DNA from: Anaerovibrio lipolyticus LB2005
Lineage (GTDB): Bacteria > Bacillota > Negativicutes > Selenomonadales > Selenomonadaceae
NCBI RefSeq assembly: GCF_000621545.1
Contig: NZ_JHYA01000004.1
Location: 62,001-126,000 of the forward strand
Direction of reading: 5' to 3'
Length of the DNA stretch: 64,000 nucleotides
Shown here piece after piece: positions 41,117-50,055 of this stretch. Numbering within the stretch: position 1 is the stretch's first letter; each line of letters starts with the position of its first letter. The translations under genes were made by a program, and so were the position numbers. The notes under the pieces are model-generated. The model worked only from the letters and a program-made list of their open reading frames with translations. It was not told the DNA's origin and did no database searches.

Positions 41117-42406
41117 ATGGCTTCAGTAGTAATCCTTGGAACCCAGTGGGGTGACGAAGGCAAGGGCAAAATCGTTGATTATTTGGCACAGCAGGCAGAG
41201 GTGGTTGTCCGTTCCCAGGGCGGCAGCAATGCAGGTCATACTGTGGCTGTTGATGGTGTAGAATATAAGCTCCGCCTTATGCCATCTGGTATTTTGTTTA
41301 AGGGTACCTTAAATGTGGTGGGTAACGGCGTTGCCTTTAATCCAAAGGTTATGCTTCAGGAAATGGATGGCATGATTGAAAAGGGCATTGATGTTAGTGG
41401 TATCCGTATCAGCAACCGTGCCCATGTGGTAATGCCATATCACTGTGAAATGGATGGCTATCTGGAGGAGATGAAGGGTGCCAACAAGGTTGGTACCACC
41501 AAGAACGGCATTGGTCCATGCTATGTTGACCGTGACGACCGTATTGGTATCCGCGTATGCGACTTCATTGACAAGGAAGAGTTCAGAAAGCGTCTGAAGG
41601 AAAATCTTGAAATCAAGAATAAGCAGGTTGTGGGCATGTATGGCAAGGAGCCATTTGACTACGAGGCTATCCTTAAGGAATATGAGGGCTATGCTGATCG
41701 TCTTCGTCCTTATGTATGCGATACTATTGCTCTTCTCCACGATGAAATCAGGGCTGGCAAGAAGATTCTCTTCGAGGGTGCTCAGGCTACCATGCTGGAT
41801 ATTGATTATGGTACTTACCCTTATGTAACATCTTCCCATCCTGTATCCGGTGGTGTGTGCGTTGGTGCTGGTGTGGCTCCACGGGACATTGACAAGGTTG
41901 TGGGTGTAGTAAAGGCCTATTGTACCCGCGTTGGTGAGGGTCCATTCCCTACTGAGCAGCTTAACGAAATCGGTGATAAAATCCGTGATGCAGGCCATGA
42001 GTACGGTACAGTTACCGGCCGTCCACGTCGTACAGGCTGGCTTGATGCTTGCGTAGTCCGCTATGCTGGTATGCTTTCCGGAATTGACTATATGGCCATT
42101 ACCCGTCTGGATATTTTGGATATTATGCCAGAAATCAAGATGTGTGTAGGCTATAAGTACAAGGGGGAGTTGCTTAATGAGATTCCGGCTTCCCTTAAGG
42201 TGCTGGCCGAGGTTGAGCCTGTTTACGAGACCTTCGAGGGCTGGCAGACTGATATCAGCGGCATCAGAAAGTATGAGGATCTTCCAGAAAAGGCCCGTAT
42301 TTATCTGGAGCGCATGGCTGAGGTTACTGGTATTAAGCTGGGCATCGTATCCGTTGGTCCTAACCGTGATCAGACCATCATCATCGCTGATGATTTATTT
42401 AAATAA
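41117..42406 (+). CDS. purA: Adenylosuccinate synthetase
   Basis: 429 residues from ATG 41117, the start of the P-loop MASVVILGTQWGDEGKGKIVD. Further motifs: SQGGSNAGHTV (about 33), GIGPCYVDRDDRIGIRV (about 129), FEGAQATMLDIDYGTYPYVTSS (about 216) and GRPRRTGWLDA (about 299). It uses GTP and aspartate to convert IMP to adenylosuccinate. An in-frame upstream ATG at 41081 lies inside the attenuator-like hairpin and lacks a ribosome site. Confidence 0.97.
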   Translation: MASVVILGTQWGDEGKGKIVDYLAQQAEVVVRSQGGSNAGHTVAVDGVEYKLRLMPSGILFKGTLNVVGNGVAFNPKVMLQEMDGMIEKGIDVSGIRISNRAHVVMPYHCEMDGYLEEMKGANKVGTTKNGIGPCYVDRDDRIGIRVCDFIDKEEFRKRLKENLEIKNKQVVGMYGKEPFDYEAILKEYEGYADRLRPYVCDTIALLHDEIRAGKKILFEGAQATMLDIDYGTYPYVTSSHPVSGGVCVGAGVAPRDIDKVVGVVKAYCTRVGEGPFPTEQLNEIGDKIRDAGHEYGTVTGRPRRTGWLDACVVRYAGMLSGIDYMAITRLDILDIMPEIKMCVGYKYKGELLNEIPASLKVLAEVEPVYETFEGWQTDISGIRKYEDLPEKARIYLERMAEVTGIKLGIVSVGPNRDQTIIIADDLFK

Positions 42407-42418
42407 GACAAAAATACA

Positions 42419-42457
42419 GTAGGAAGAGGTCCACATGAGGACATCTTCCTACGTTTT
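42419..42457 (+). terminator. Terminator of purA
   Basis: GTAGGAAGAGGTCC and GGACATCTTCCTAC arms followed by GTTTTT. Confidence 0.85.
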
Positions 42458-42478
42458 TCTAATGTATACACATAGGAG

Positions 42479-42507
42479 CTGGACTGGAAATGCAGTCCAG
42501 TTTTTTT
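42479..42507 (+). terminator. Second, back-up terminator after purA
   Basis: CTGGACTG-n6-CAGTCCAG stem followed by seven T. Confidence 0.85.
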
Positions 42508-42536
42508 GCTATGAAATCTTAGAGAATCGAATCTGA

Positions 42537-42612
42537 AAGATGAAGATGAACTTAGATTTCGTGTAAGGGCTGATGAAAGCCCTTATGCTTTCATCTTGCT
42601 TTATGTTATAAT
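42537..42612 (+). promoter_or_regulatory. Nested hairpin followed by extended -10 promoter of the small SUF pair
   Basis: AAGATGAA (42537) pairs with TTCATCTT (42590), enclosing TAAGGGCT-gatgaa-AGCCCTTA (42564-42585). Directly after it TGTTATAAT (TATAAT 42607-42612) forms an extended -10. The hairpin lies over the region where a -35 would be, so as DNA it could be an operator. Confidence 0.4.
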
Positions 42613-42668
42613 AAAAAGTGTGTTGTTTTTTGTGCCGTGAGCACATTTTTTTCAAGGAGAGTTGCACT

Positions 42669-43397
42669 ATGCTTGAGCTAAAGGATTTAACCTATCAGGT
42701 TGAAGAAAACAATGAGATTAAGACGATTATTGACCATCTTGACCTCAACATAGATGATGGCAAATTTGTGGTTATTACCGGGCCTAATGGTGGTGGTAAA
42801 TCCACCCTTGCCAAGCTGATTATGGGGGTTAAGGAGCTTACCTCCGGCAAGATGATTTTTGACGGCGAAGATATTACAGAGTGCTCCATTACTGACCGTG
42901 CCCGTAAGGGAATTAGCTTTGCCTTCCAGCAGCCAGTTCATTTTAAGGGTATCAAGGTACTGGATTTGCTTCGCCTGGCCACCGGAAAAAATATTTCCGT
43001 AAATACGGCTTGCGAATATCTGTCCAAGGTGGGCCTCTGTGCCAAGGAGTATATTGACCGTGAGGTTAATTCATCCCTTTCCGGCGGTGAGCTGAAGCGC
43101 ATTGAAATTGCTACTGTATTGGCCCGTGGCACTAAGTTCTCCATTTTCGATGAGCCGGAGGCTGGTATTGATATCTGGAGCTTCCAGAACCTTATCCAGG
43201 TTTTTGAAAATATCAGAAAGACAGTGAAGGGCACTGTGCTTATTATTTCCCATCAGGAGAGAATACTTAATATTGCTGATGAAATCATTGTTATTGAGGA
43301 CGGCAAGGTGAAGAAGCACGGTCCAAAGGATGAGGTATTGCCAGAGCTTTTGGGCACTGCTGATGCGGTAAACAGGGCTTGCAGCAAGATGAGTTAA
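42669..43397 (+). CDS. SufC-like ABC ATPase of a minimal SUF pair
   Basis: 242 residues from ATG 42669 (AAGGAGA upstream). ABC ATPase: Walker A ITGPNGGGKSTLAKL (about 35-49), Q-loop SFAFQQPVHF, signature SSLSGGELKRIEIA (about 137), Walker B FSIFDEPEAGIDIWS, H-switch ISHQERIL. It resembles SufC but differs from the second copy at 45806 (PVHF versus TPEEIPG after the Q-loop). Together with the next gene it forms a two-gene SufC/SufBD unit of the kind recently named SMS (SUF-like minimal system), proposed as a scaffold-only Fe-S cluster machine. Confidence 0.82.
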   Translation: MLELKDLTYQVEENNEIKTIIDHLDLNIDDGKFVVITGPNGGGKSTLAKLIMGVKELTSGKMIFDGEDITECSITDRARKGISFAFQQPVHFKGIKVLDLLRLATGKNISVNTACEYLSKVGLCAKEYIDREVNSSLSGGELKRIEIATVLARGTKFSIFDEPEAGIDIWSFQNLIQVFENIRKTVKGTVLIISHQERILNIADEIIVIEDGKVKKHGPKDEVLPELLGTADAVNRACSKMS

Positions 43398-43410
43398 GGA
43401 GGCATTTTAA

Positions 43411-44331
43411 ATGTTAGATAATATTCAGAAGCAGCTGCTGAAGGAAGTGGCTGACCTTTATAAGATGCCAAAGGGTGCTTACAATATCCGTGCCAACGGT
43501 GAGAAGGCAGCCCGTAATACTACGGAAAATATAGATATCGTTACCAAGGAGGATAAGCCTGGTATCGATATTATCATTAAGGATGGCACTAAAAACGAGA
43601 GCGTTCACATCCCTGTCGTTCTCAGTGAGAGTGGTATCAAGGAAACTGTATATAATGATTTCTATATTGGTGAGGACTGTGATGTGGTTATCGTTGCTGG
43701 CTGTGGTATCAGCAATTGCGGCAGTCATGATTCGGAGCATGATGGTGTTCACCGCTTCTTTGTGGGCAAAAATTCCAAAATTCGTTATGTGGAAAAGCAT
43801 TACGGTGAAGGGGATGGCAGTGGTAAGCGCATTTTAAATCCTGTAACTGAGGTTTATCAGAAGGAAAACAGCTATGTGGATATGGAAATGGTGCAGATTA
43901 AGGGCGTGGACAGCACTCATCGGGTTACCAAGGCGGAGCTGGCTGAAGGGGCTACCATGATCGTTCACGAGCGCCTTATGACCCATGGTGAGCAGAAGGC
44001 CACCAGCGTTTACGAGGTGGAGCTTAACGGGGAAGGCTCCAGCACTGATGTTATTTCCCGTTCTGTGGCCAAGGATAATTCTGAGCAGATTTTCGAGGCG
44101 GCTATTATTGGTAACACCGTCTGCAACGGCCATGCGGAATGTGATGCTATTATTATGGACAATGCCCATGTGGTGGCAGTGCCAAAGCTGGATGCCAGAA
44201 ACGTGGATGCTGCCCTTATACATGAGGCAGCCATCGGCAAAATCGCCGGTGAACAGCTCATTAAGCTCATGTCTCTGGGACTTACCGAGGCAGAGGCCGA
44301 GGAGCAGATTATCGGTGGCTTCTTAAGATAA
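43411..44331 (+). CDS. SufB/SufD-family protein of a minimal SUF pair
   Basis: 306 residues with the SufBD beta-helix domain; cysteine-rich early segment (EDCDVVIVAGCGISNCGSHDSEHDG, about 88-112) not found in the two larger SufBD proteins in this window, and the C-terminal core HNxA-type region (GNTVCNGHAECDAIIMDNAHVVAVPKLDA, then LIHEAAIGKIAGEQLIKLMSLGLTEAEAEEQIIGGFL). The C-G-x-x-x-C-G-x-H cluster is a candidate metal or Fe-S ligand set. Starts 13 bases after the SufC-like gene with AAGGAGG. Followed by a terminator, so it is a closed two-gene unit. Confidence 0.8.
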   Translation: MLDNIQKQLLKEVADLYKMPKGAYNIRANGEKAARNTTENIDIVTKEDKPGIDIIIKDGTKNESVHIPVVLSESGIKETVYNDFYIGEDCDVVIVAGCGISNCGSHDSEHDGVHRFFVGKNSKIRYVEKHYGEGDGSGKRILNPVTEVYQKENSYVDMEMVQIKGVDSTHRVTKAELAEGATMIVHERLMTHGEQKATSVYEVELNGEGSSTDVISRSVAKDNSEQIFEAAIIGNTVCNGHAECDAIIMDNAHVVAVPKLDARNVDAALIHEAAIGKIAGEQLIKLMSLGLTEAEAEEQIIGGFLR

Positions 44332-44337
44332 TACAGA

Positions 44338-44365
44338 AAGGGACTGCAATAGCGGTCCCTTTTTA
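44338..44365 (+). terminator. Terminator of the minimal SUF pair
   Basis: GGGACTGC-aata-GCGGTCCC stem followed by TTTTT. Confidence 0.85.
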
Positions 44366-44395
44366 GTCAAGTAAGAGGATAAATGGAGGCTGGGT

Positions 44396-45595
44396 ATGAA
44401 ACATCTGAATTATTTGCAGTATATGGGCAGGCTTATGTTATGTGTGGCATTTGTTTTGGTCTTGGCTGGCTTTACCAATGGCTGTAAGGCCCAGGAGGGG
44501 CAGGAAATTCATCATCGCATTACTCACTACAGGCCTGTAAGCAGCTGGGAAGGGCTGGAGGACACGGATAAGGTGACCATTATGGGAGCGCCTTCCATAA
44601 GTCAGGAGCAGATGGTCCAATATATTCTCTCCCGCAATTCCAATCCAAAGCTGAACTGTACATTGGAAGAATTGGTGGCCTACTATTATGAGGAGGCTGG
44701 CTCTGAAGGGGTCCGTCCTGATATTGCATTGTGTCAGGCATTGAAGGAAACAGGCTTTTTTAAATATGGCAATGATGTGAAGGCAATGCAGAACAACTAT
44801 TGCGGCTTGGGGGCCCTTGGCAACAACGTGCCGGGATATAGTTTTTATTCTCCACAGCGGGGGGTTCGGGCCCATATCCAGCATTTGTTGGCCTATAGCA
44901 CTACCCGTATGCCAAATAAGGAGCTTGTAGACCCGCGTTTCATGGTTTTGGTGGAAAAATATCCACAATATCGGGGCGCAGCTAAGTATTGGCCAGATTT
45001 AAACGGACGTTGGGCAGTGCCGGGAACCACCTATGGTCAGGATATATTAAGGCTGTGGCGGGAAGCAAAGCATTTTCAGGAGCTGGAAAAGGGCTTAAAC
45101 AAGGCTCTGGATACAGCCCAGCGCCAGGCGAATAGTGTGGAGGCCTGGGAACGAGTTTATAGTTTGGCTTACGGTGATGTCAATTATGATATAGCTATCT
45201 TAAGCATTGACAATATCCTTAAGCTGGATAAGAAGAATGTTGATGCTTATGTTAAGCGGGCCAATATTTATCGGGAGTGGGGCTACAATGAAAAGGCTCT
45301 GGCAGATTATGATTCTGCCCTTTCTCTGGATAAGAATAATTATACTGCCCTGTCTGGCAGGGCGTACCTATATGCGTCCATTCAGGAGAATAAGAAGGCC
45401 TTGGCGGATTATGATACTCTGCTTGATATTAATCCGGCTGATACAGTAGCCCTTTATAATCATGGCTGCCTTTTGGCTGATGAGGGATATTACAATGAGG
45501 CCATGGAGGATTTGACCATGGTGCTGACTCTTGAACCGGACAATGAAATTGCTCAGCAGGCTGTAGATGACTTAAGGGCTTATTTAAAAAAATAA
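44396..45595 (+). CDS. Exported glucosaminidase-domain protein with TPR repeats
   Basis: 399 residues. N-terminal hydrophobic segment (RLMLCVAFVLVLAGFTNGC) with LAGFTNGC, which could be a lipoprotein-type box ending in Cys at about 30. Residues about 75-210 form a glucosaminidase/LytD-like domain (EELVAYYYEEAGSEGVRPDI, ALCQALKETGFFKYGNDVKA, NYCGLGA, PQRGVRAHIQHLLAYS), with the catalytic Glu likely in LKETGFF. Residues about 250-395 carry three to four TPR repeats. It probably trims peptidoglycan in a complex. GGAGG precedes the ATG. Sits between the two SUF loci, apparently as an independent gene. Confidence 0.82.
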   Translation: MKHLNYLQYMGRLMLCVAFVLVLAGFTNGCKAQEGQEIHHRITHYRPVSSWEGLEDTDKVTIMGAPSISQEQMVQYILSRNSNPKLNCTLEELVAYYYEEAGSEGVRPDIALCQALKETGFFKYGNDVKAMQNNYCGLGALGNNVPGYSFYSPQRGVRAHIQHLLAYSTTRMPNKELVDPRFMVLVEKYPQYRGAAKYWPDLNGRWAVPGTTYGQDILRLWREAKHFQELEKGLNKALDTAQRQANSVEAWERVYSLAYGDVNYDIAILSIDNILKLDKKNVDAYVKRANIYREWGYNEKALADYDSALSLDKNNYTALSGRAYLYASIQENKKALADYDTLLDINPADTVALYNHGCLLADEGYYNEAMEDLTMVLTLEPDNEIAQQAVDDLRAYLKK

Positions 45596-45617
45596 ATAAC
45601 TAGGATTTACATCCTTG

Positions 45618-45650
45618 ATCCCGTCTTTATTTTGAAGGCGGGATTTTTCT
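45618..45650 (+). terminator. Terminator
   Basis: ATCCCGTCTT-n7-AAGGCGGGAT stem followed by TTTTT. Confidence 0.9.
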
Positions 45651-45695
45651 GTGGCATTATTTCCTTTTTATTTCCGACAAATTTGGTAGGAATTA

Positions 45696-45753
45696 TTGAC
45701 ATTGAGAAAAAAACACCCTATTATAAAAGCGTGAATTAATTCCGAGTGAATTA
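45696..45753 (+). promoter_or_regulatory. Promoter and direct repeats upstream of sufCBDSU
   Basis: TTGACA (45696), 17-base spacer, TATTAT (45719-45724). Two direct repeats GTGAATTA (45731-45738 and 45746-45753) lie just downstream, over the start region, where an iron-sulfur-responsive repressor could bind. Confidence 0.6.
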
Positions 45754-45805
45754 GTAAGAATAAAATGTGTTTATAAATATGTGTGTTATATGAGGAGAGA
45801 CTACC

Positions 45806-46570
45806 ATGGAAAAATTGCTTAATATCAAGAATTTGCAGGTAACTGTGGCTGATAAGGAAGCCGAAGATACCAGCAAGGAAATCCTCAAGGGTATAGACCT
45901 GCAGGTAAATAAAGGTGAGATTCACGTTGTACTGGGGCCAAATGGCTCCGGCAAATCAACCCTGATGAATGCCATTATGGGGCATCCAAAGTATGAAATT
46001 GCCGGCGGAAGTCTGGAATTTGAGGGAGAGGATCTTACTGAGCTTAAGACCTTTGAACGGGCCCGTAAGGGAATTTTTCTGTCCTTCCAGACTCCGGAGG
46101 AAATACCCGGCATTACAGTGGAGAATATGATTCGTACAGCCAAGCAGGCTGTAACCGGTGAAAACATCAAGGTGGTTAAGTTCCGCAAGGAATTGAAGGC
46201 TGCCATGAAGGAGCTGCAGATGGATGAATCTTATGCCCAGCGTTATATGAATGTGGGCTTTTCCGGCGGTGAGAAGAAGCGCAACGAGATTCTGCAAATG
46301 CTGATGCTTCAGCCAAAGCTGGCCCTTTTGGATGAAACGGATTCCGGCCTTGATGTGGATGCGATTCAGATTGTATCCAACGGCGTCAAAAAATTTCATA
46401 ATGAGGATAATGCCTGCCTCATCATTACTCATAACACCCGCATATTGAAGCAGCTGAATGTGGACAAGGTTCACGTTCTGATGCAGGGAAAAATTGTAGC
46501 TGAGGGTGGCCCGGAGCTTATTGAGAAAATAGACAAAGAGGGCTTTGGTTTTTTGCAGGGAGCTGAGTAA
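45806..46570 (+). CDS. sufC: Fe-S assembly ATPase SufC
   Basis: 254 residues. ABC ATPase with Walker A VLGPNGSGKSTLMNAIMGHP (about 40-60), the SufC-specific FLSFQTPEEIPGITVENMIR (about 93), signature GFSGGEKKRNEILQML (about 150), Walker B LALLDETDSGLDVDA and ITHNTRIL. Energises the SufBD scaffold. First gene of a five-gene operon with its own promoter; two bases separate it from sufB. Confidence 0.96.
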   Translation: MEKLLNIKNLQVTVADKEAEDTSKEILKGIDLQVNKGEIHVVLGPNGSGKSTLMNAIMGHPKYEIAGGSLEFEGEDLTELKTFERARKGIFLSFQTPEEIPGITVENMIRTAKQAVTGENIKVVKFRKELKAAMKELQMDESYAQRYMNVGFSGGEKKRNEILQMLMLQPKLALLDETDSGLDVDAIQIVSNGVKKFHNEDNACLIITHNTRILKQLNVDKVHVLMQGKIVAEGGPELIEKIDKEGFGFLQGAE

Positions 46571-46572
46571 AT

Positions 46573-47979
46573 ATGGCACAGGAAAAGACTTATATAGAGG
46601 ATATTGAGCGTACCCTCTATGATATAAAAAATGTAGATAAATCAAAATATAAATCCCAGTCAGGTCTTACGGAGGACATCATCCGAGATATATCCGCCAG
46701 AAAAAATGATCCTGATTGGATGCTGGAGTTTCGTTTAAAATCTCTGGAGGTGTATAATCAGCTGTCCCTGCCAAATTGGGGCCCGGATCTTTCAGAGCTG
46801 AACATGGATGAAATCGTCACCTATGTACAGCCAGATGCCAAAATGACTGGCAGCTGGGATGAGGTGCCTGAGGACATAAAGGAAACCTTTGACCGTCTTG
46901 GCATTCCGGAGGCGGAGCAGACATCATTGGCGGGAGTTGGTGCCCAGTATGATTCTGAGGTGGTATATCACAGTATTCAGGAGGATCTGGTTAAGCAGGG
47001 GGTTATCTATACAGATATGGAAACCGCCCTTCATGAGCACGAGGAAATCGTAAGGGACCATTTTATGAAGCTGGTACCTCCAAAGGATCATAAATTTGCG
47101 GCCCTTCATGGTGCTGTATGGTCTGGCGGTTCCTTTGTGTATGTGCCGGAGGGAGTTCATGTGGAAATTCCTCTTCAGTCCTATTTTCGTTTAAATGCCG
47201 CAGGAGCAGGGCAGTTTGAGCACACCCTTATTATTGTGGAAAAGAACGCCAGCCTCCATTTTATTGAGGGCTGCAGCGCTCCCAAATATAATGTAACCAA
47301 TTTGCATGCCGGCTGTGTGGAGCTGTTTGTCAATGACGGGGCAAGACTTCGCTATTCCACCATTGAAAACTGGTCCAGAAATATGATGAACCTGAACACC
47401 AAGCGGGCTGTGGTAGGAAAGGACGGCGTTATTGAATGGGTGTCCGGTTCCTTCGGCTCCCATGTATCCATGCTGTATCCATGCAGCGTGCTGAAGGGGG
47501 AAAATGCCAAGTGTGAATTTACTGGTGTTACCTTTGCCTCCAAGGGGCAGAATCTGGATACAGGAGCCAGTGTTATTCATTGCGCACCTCATACTTCAGC
47601 CAACATTAGCACTCGTACAATTTCCAAGGCCGGGGGCAAGGCCACCTACAGAAGTGCTGTGAAGGTTACGAAAAATGCTCCCTATGCCAAGTGCTCTGTA
47701 AATTGTGAGTCCCTGATGCTGGATGATATTTCCCGTTCCGATACCCTGCCAACCATGGATATTGAGGGTGACGAGGCGGATATCGGTCATGAGGCTACCA
47801 TTGGCCGCATCAGCGATGAGGCAATTTTCTATCTAATGAGTCGGGGAGTCAGTGAGGATGAGGCCCGTTCCATGATAGTCAGGGGCTTTGTGGAGCCAAT
47901 TGCCAAGGAGCTGCCGCTGGAATATGCGGTGGAAATGAACAATCTGGTTAATATTGAGCTGGAAGGCACCATGGGTTAA
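46573..47979 (+). CDS. sufB: Fe-S scaffold SufB
   Basis: 468 residues, normal for SufB. Conserved regions: GVIYTDMETALHEHEEIVRDHFMKL, AVWSGGSFVYVPEGVHVEIPLQ, FIEGCSAPKYNVTNLHAGCVELF, WVSGSFGSHVSMLYP, and the cluster-site region YAKCSVNCESLMLDDISRSDT (about 374-394) with the C of NCES as the likely persulfide or cluster ligand, ending in IGHEATIGRISDEAIFYLMSRG. Forms SufBC2D with its neighbours. Confidence 0.97.
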   Translation: MAQEKTYIEDIERTLYDIKNVDKSKYKSQSGLTEDIIRDISARKNDPDWMLEFRLKSLEVYNQLSLPNWGPDLSELNMDEIVTYVQPDAKMTGSWDEVPEDIKETFDRLGIPEAEQTSLAGVGAQYDSEVVYHSIQEDLVKQGVIYTDMETALHEHEEIVRDHFMKLVPPKDHKFAALHGAVWSGGSFVYVPEGVHVEIPLQSYFRLNAAGAGQFEHTLIIVEKNASLHFIEGCSAPKYNVTNLHAGCVELFVNDGARLRYSTIENWSRNMMNLNTKRAVVGKDGVIEWVSGSFGSHVSMLYPCSVLKGENAKCEFTGVTFASKGQNLDTGASVIHCAPHTSANISTRTISKAGGKATYRSAVKVTKNAPYAKCSVNCESLMLDDISRSDTLPTMDIEGDEADIGHEATIGRISDEAIFYLMSRGVSEDEARSMIVRGFVEPIAKELPLEYAVEMNNLVNIELEGTMG

Positions 47980-47993
47980 GGGAGGCGTTTGGA

Positions 47994-48827
47994 ATGAATA
48001 AAGAAATTTTTAGTGAGATTCCTATGCGGACCTGGAACTGGCTGGGTGTCAATGAAGCCGTTGTGGATAAGGACCTGCTGGTGGAATCCCAAAATTTGGA
48101 TATAAAAATTGAGGCTGATCATCAGGAAAAAATGCTCGTGGAATATCGTAAGGAATCCTACGGTATTGTAAATATAAATATCGGTGAAAATGCATCACTG
48201 AAGCTGACTCAGCTGCAGCTGATGCCACAGGACTGTGATCATGTGAATGAGATAAATGTTGTTCTTGAGAAAAAGGCAAGACTACAGCTGGTGGCTGTGG
48301 AAACTGGGGCAAAGTCCTTTGCCTCCAAGGTTAACATTATTCTCAAGGGTGATAAATCCCAGGCGGATGTGTCCTTGCTTTATTTTGGTGACGGAGACCG
48401 CAGTCTGGATATGAATTATGTATTGGAATTCCAGGGCCGTAAAACCGTGGGCAATTTGGAGGTTTATGGTGGCCTTATGGGGGAGAGCCAAAAGATTTTT
48501 AGGGGAACCTTAGATTTTAAGCAGGGTTCCAAGCAGGCCAAGGGCTATGAAAAGGAAAATGTGGTGGTGCTCTCCTCTGGGGTACGGAACCGCTCAGTAC
48601 CAATTATGCTTTCAGGAGAGGATGATGTGGTGGGAAACCATGCTGTATCCTCCGGCAAGATTAATGAGGATAAGCTACACTACCTTATGAGTCGTGGGCT
48701 AAGTCCGGCAGAGGCCCGTAAGCTGGTGCTGGAGGCTGCCTTTAATCCAGTGCTGGAATTAATTGATGATGAAGCACTTCGGCAGGAGATTGATTCTTAT
48801 ATAAAGGAGCGTCTTGAAAATGAATAA
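47994..48827 (+). CDS. sufD: SufD-like scaffold partner
   Basis: 277 residues, shorter than E. coli SufD (about 420) because the N-terminal helical domain is reduced. Begins IPMRTWNWLGVNEAVVDKD, continues with a beta-helix core, and ends with the SufBD motif (DDVVGNHAVSSGKINEDKLHYLMSRGLSPAEARKLVLEAAF), where the conserved His is in GNHAV. GGAGG before the ATG. Its end overlaps sufS by eight bases. Confidence 0.92.
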   Translation: MNKEIFSEIPMRTWNWLGVNEAVVDKDLLVESQNLDIKIEADHQEKMLVEYRKESYGIVNINIGENASLKLTQLQLMPQDCDHVNEINVVLEKKARLQLVAVETGAKSFASKVNIILKGDKSQADVSLLYFGDGDRSLDMNYVLEFQGRKTVGNLEVYGGLMGESQKIFRGTLDFKQGSKQAKGYEKENVVVLSSGVRNRSVPIMLSGEDDVVGNHAVSSGKINEDKLHYLMSRGLSPAEARKLVLEAAFNPVLELIDDEALRQEIDSYIKERLENE

Positions 48828-50055
48828 TACCGTAAAATTTAAAGCAGACTTTCCTTTATTAGGCAAGCCAATGGGAAATAATCCCCTGGTATATCTTGAT
48901 AATGGGGCCACCACTCAGAAGCCCCTGGAGGTAATCAAGGCTATTACGGAGTATTATGACAGCTTTAATGCCAATCCCCATCGGGGGGCCTATGAGCTGA
49001 GCATTAAGGCCACGGACATCTATGAAAATGCCCGTATCAAGACCCAAAAATTCATTAATGCCAAATACTCCCATGAGATTATTTTTACCAAAAATGCCAC
49101 AGAATCCTTAAATTTGGTGGCCTACAGCTATGGCCTTTCCCATGTGGGGGCGGGAGATGAGGTGCTTATTGCCATTTCCGAGCATCACAGTAATCTGGTT
49201 CCTTGGCAGTATGTGTGCCAAATGAAGGGTGCCACCTTAAAATATATTTATCTCGAGGAGGATCATAATCTTTCCCAAAGGGATATTGAGGAAAAGATTA
49301 CCGAAAAAACTAAGGTAGTGGCCGTGGCCCAGGTGTCAAATGTGCTGGGGCTTATTAACCCCGTAAAGGAAATCGTTGCCAGAGCTCATGAGGAAGGGGC
49401 AGTAGTGGTTGTTGACGGCTCTCAGAGCGTACCTCACATGGCTGTGGATGTACAGGATATGGACGCGGATTTCTTCGTATTTTCCGGCCACAAAATGCTT
49501 TCTCCTATGGGAATTGGAGTCCTCTATGGTAAAGAGAAGCTGCTGAATGATATGCCGCCTTTCCTGATGGGAGGGGACATGATAGATTATGTGGAGGAGC
49601 AGCATACGGATTATGCTCCCCTGCCTGCCAAATTTGAGGCGGGTACCCAGAATGTTGGTGGGGCAGCTGGTCTTTCTGCTGCCATTGATTACCTTAATAG
49701 GGTGGGGTTTGAGTATATCGAAAAGCAGGAAAAGGAGCTTACGGAATACGCTATCAGTCGCATGAAGGAAATGGATTACATTGAGCTTTATGGCTGTGAC
49801 AGTTCCCGGGATAATAAAACTGGTATTGTTACCTTCAATGTTAAGGATGTACATCCCCATGATGTATCCACCATTATGGATGCCCATGGAGTGGCTATCA
49901 GGGCAGGCCATCATTGTGCCCAGCCTCTGATGATTTACTTGAAGCAGAATGCCACCTGCCGGGCTAGCTTTTACTTCTACAACAGCAAGGAAGATGTGGA
50001 TAAATTTATCGAAGCATTATCAAAGGTGAGAGGAGTGTTGGGCCTTGGAGCTTGA
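48820..50055 (+). CDS. sufS: Cysteine desulfurase SufS
   Basis: 411 residues from ATG 48820, inside the last codons of sufD. Group II desulfurase: NPLVYLDNGATTQKPLEVI (about 20), NPHRGAYELSIKATDIYE, PLP lysine in VFSGHKMLSPMGIGVLYG (about 225) and catalytic Cys in RAGHHCAQPLM (about 364). It provides sulfur from cysteine and hands it to SufU, encoded directly downstream. Confidence 0.96.
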   Translation: MNNTVKFKADFPLLGKPMGNNPLVYLDNGATTQKPLEVIKAITEYYDSFNANPHRGAYELSIKATDIYENARIKTQKFINAKYSHEIIFTKNATESLNLVAYSYGLSHVGAGDEVLIAISEHHSNLVPWQYVCQMKGATLKYIYLEEDHNLSQRDIEEKITEKTKVVAVAQVSNVLGLINPVKEIVARAHEEGAVVVVDGSQSVPHMAVDVQDMDADFFVFSGHKMLSPMGIGVLYGKEKLLNDMPPFLMGGDMIDYVEEQHTDYAPLPAKFEAGTQNVGGAAGLSAAIDYLNRVGFEYIEKQEKELTEYAISRMKEMDYIELYGCDSSRDNKTGIVTFNVKDVHPHDVSTIMDAHGVAIRAGHHCAQPLMIYLKQNATCRASFYFYNSKEDVDKFIEALSKVRGVLGLGA

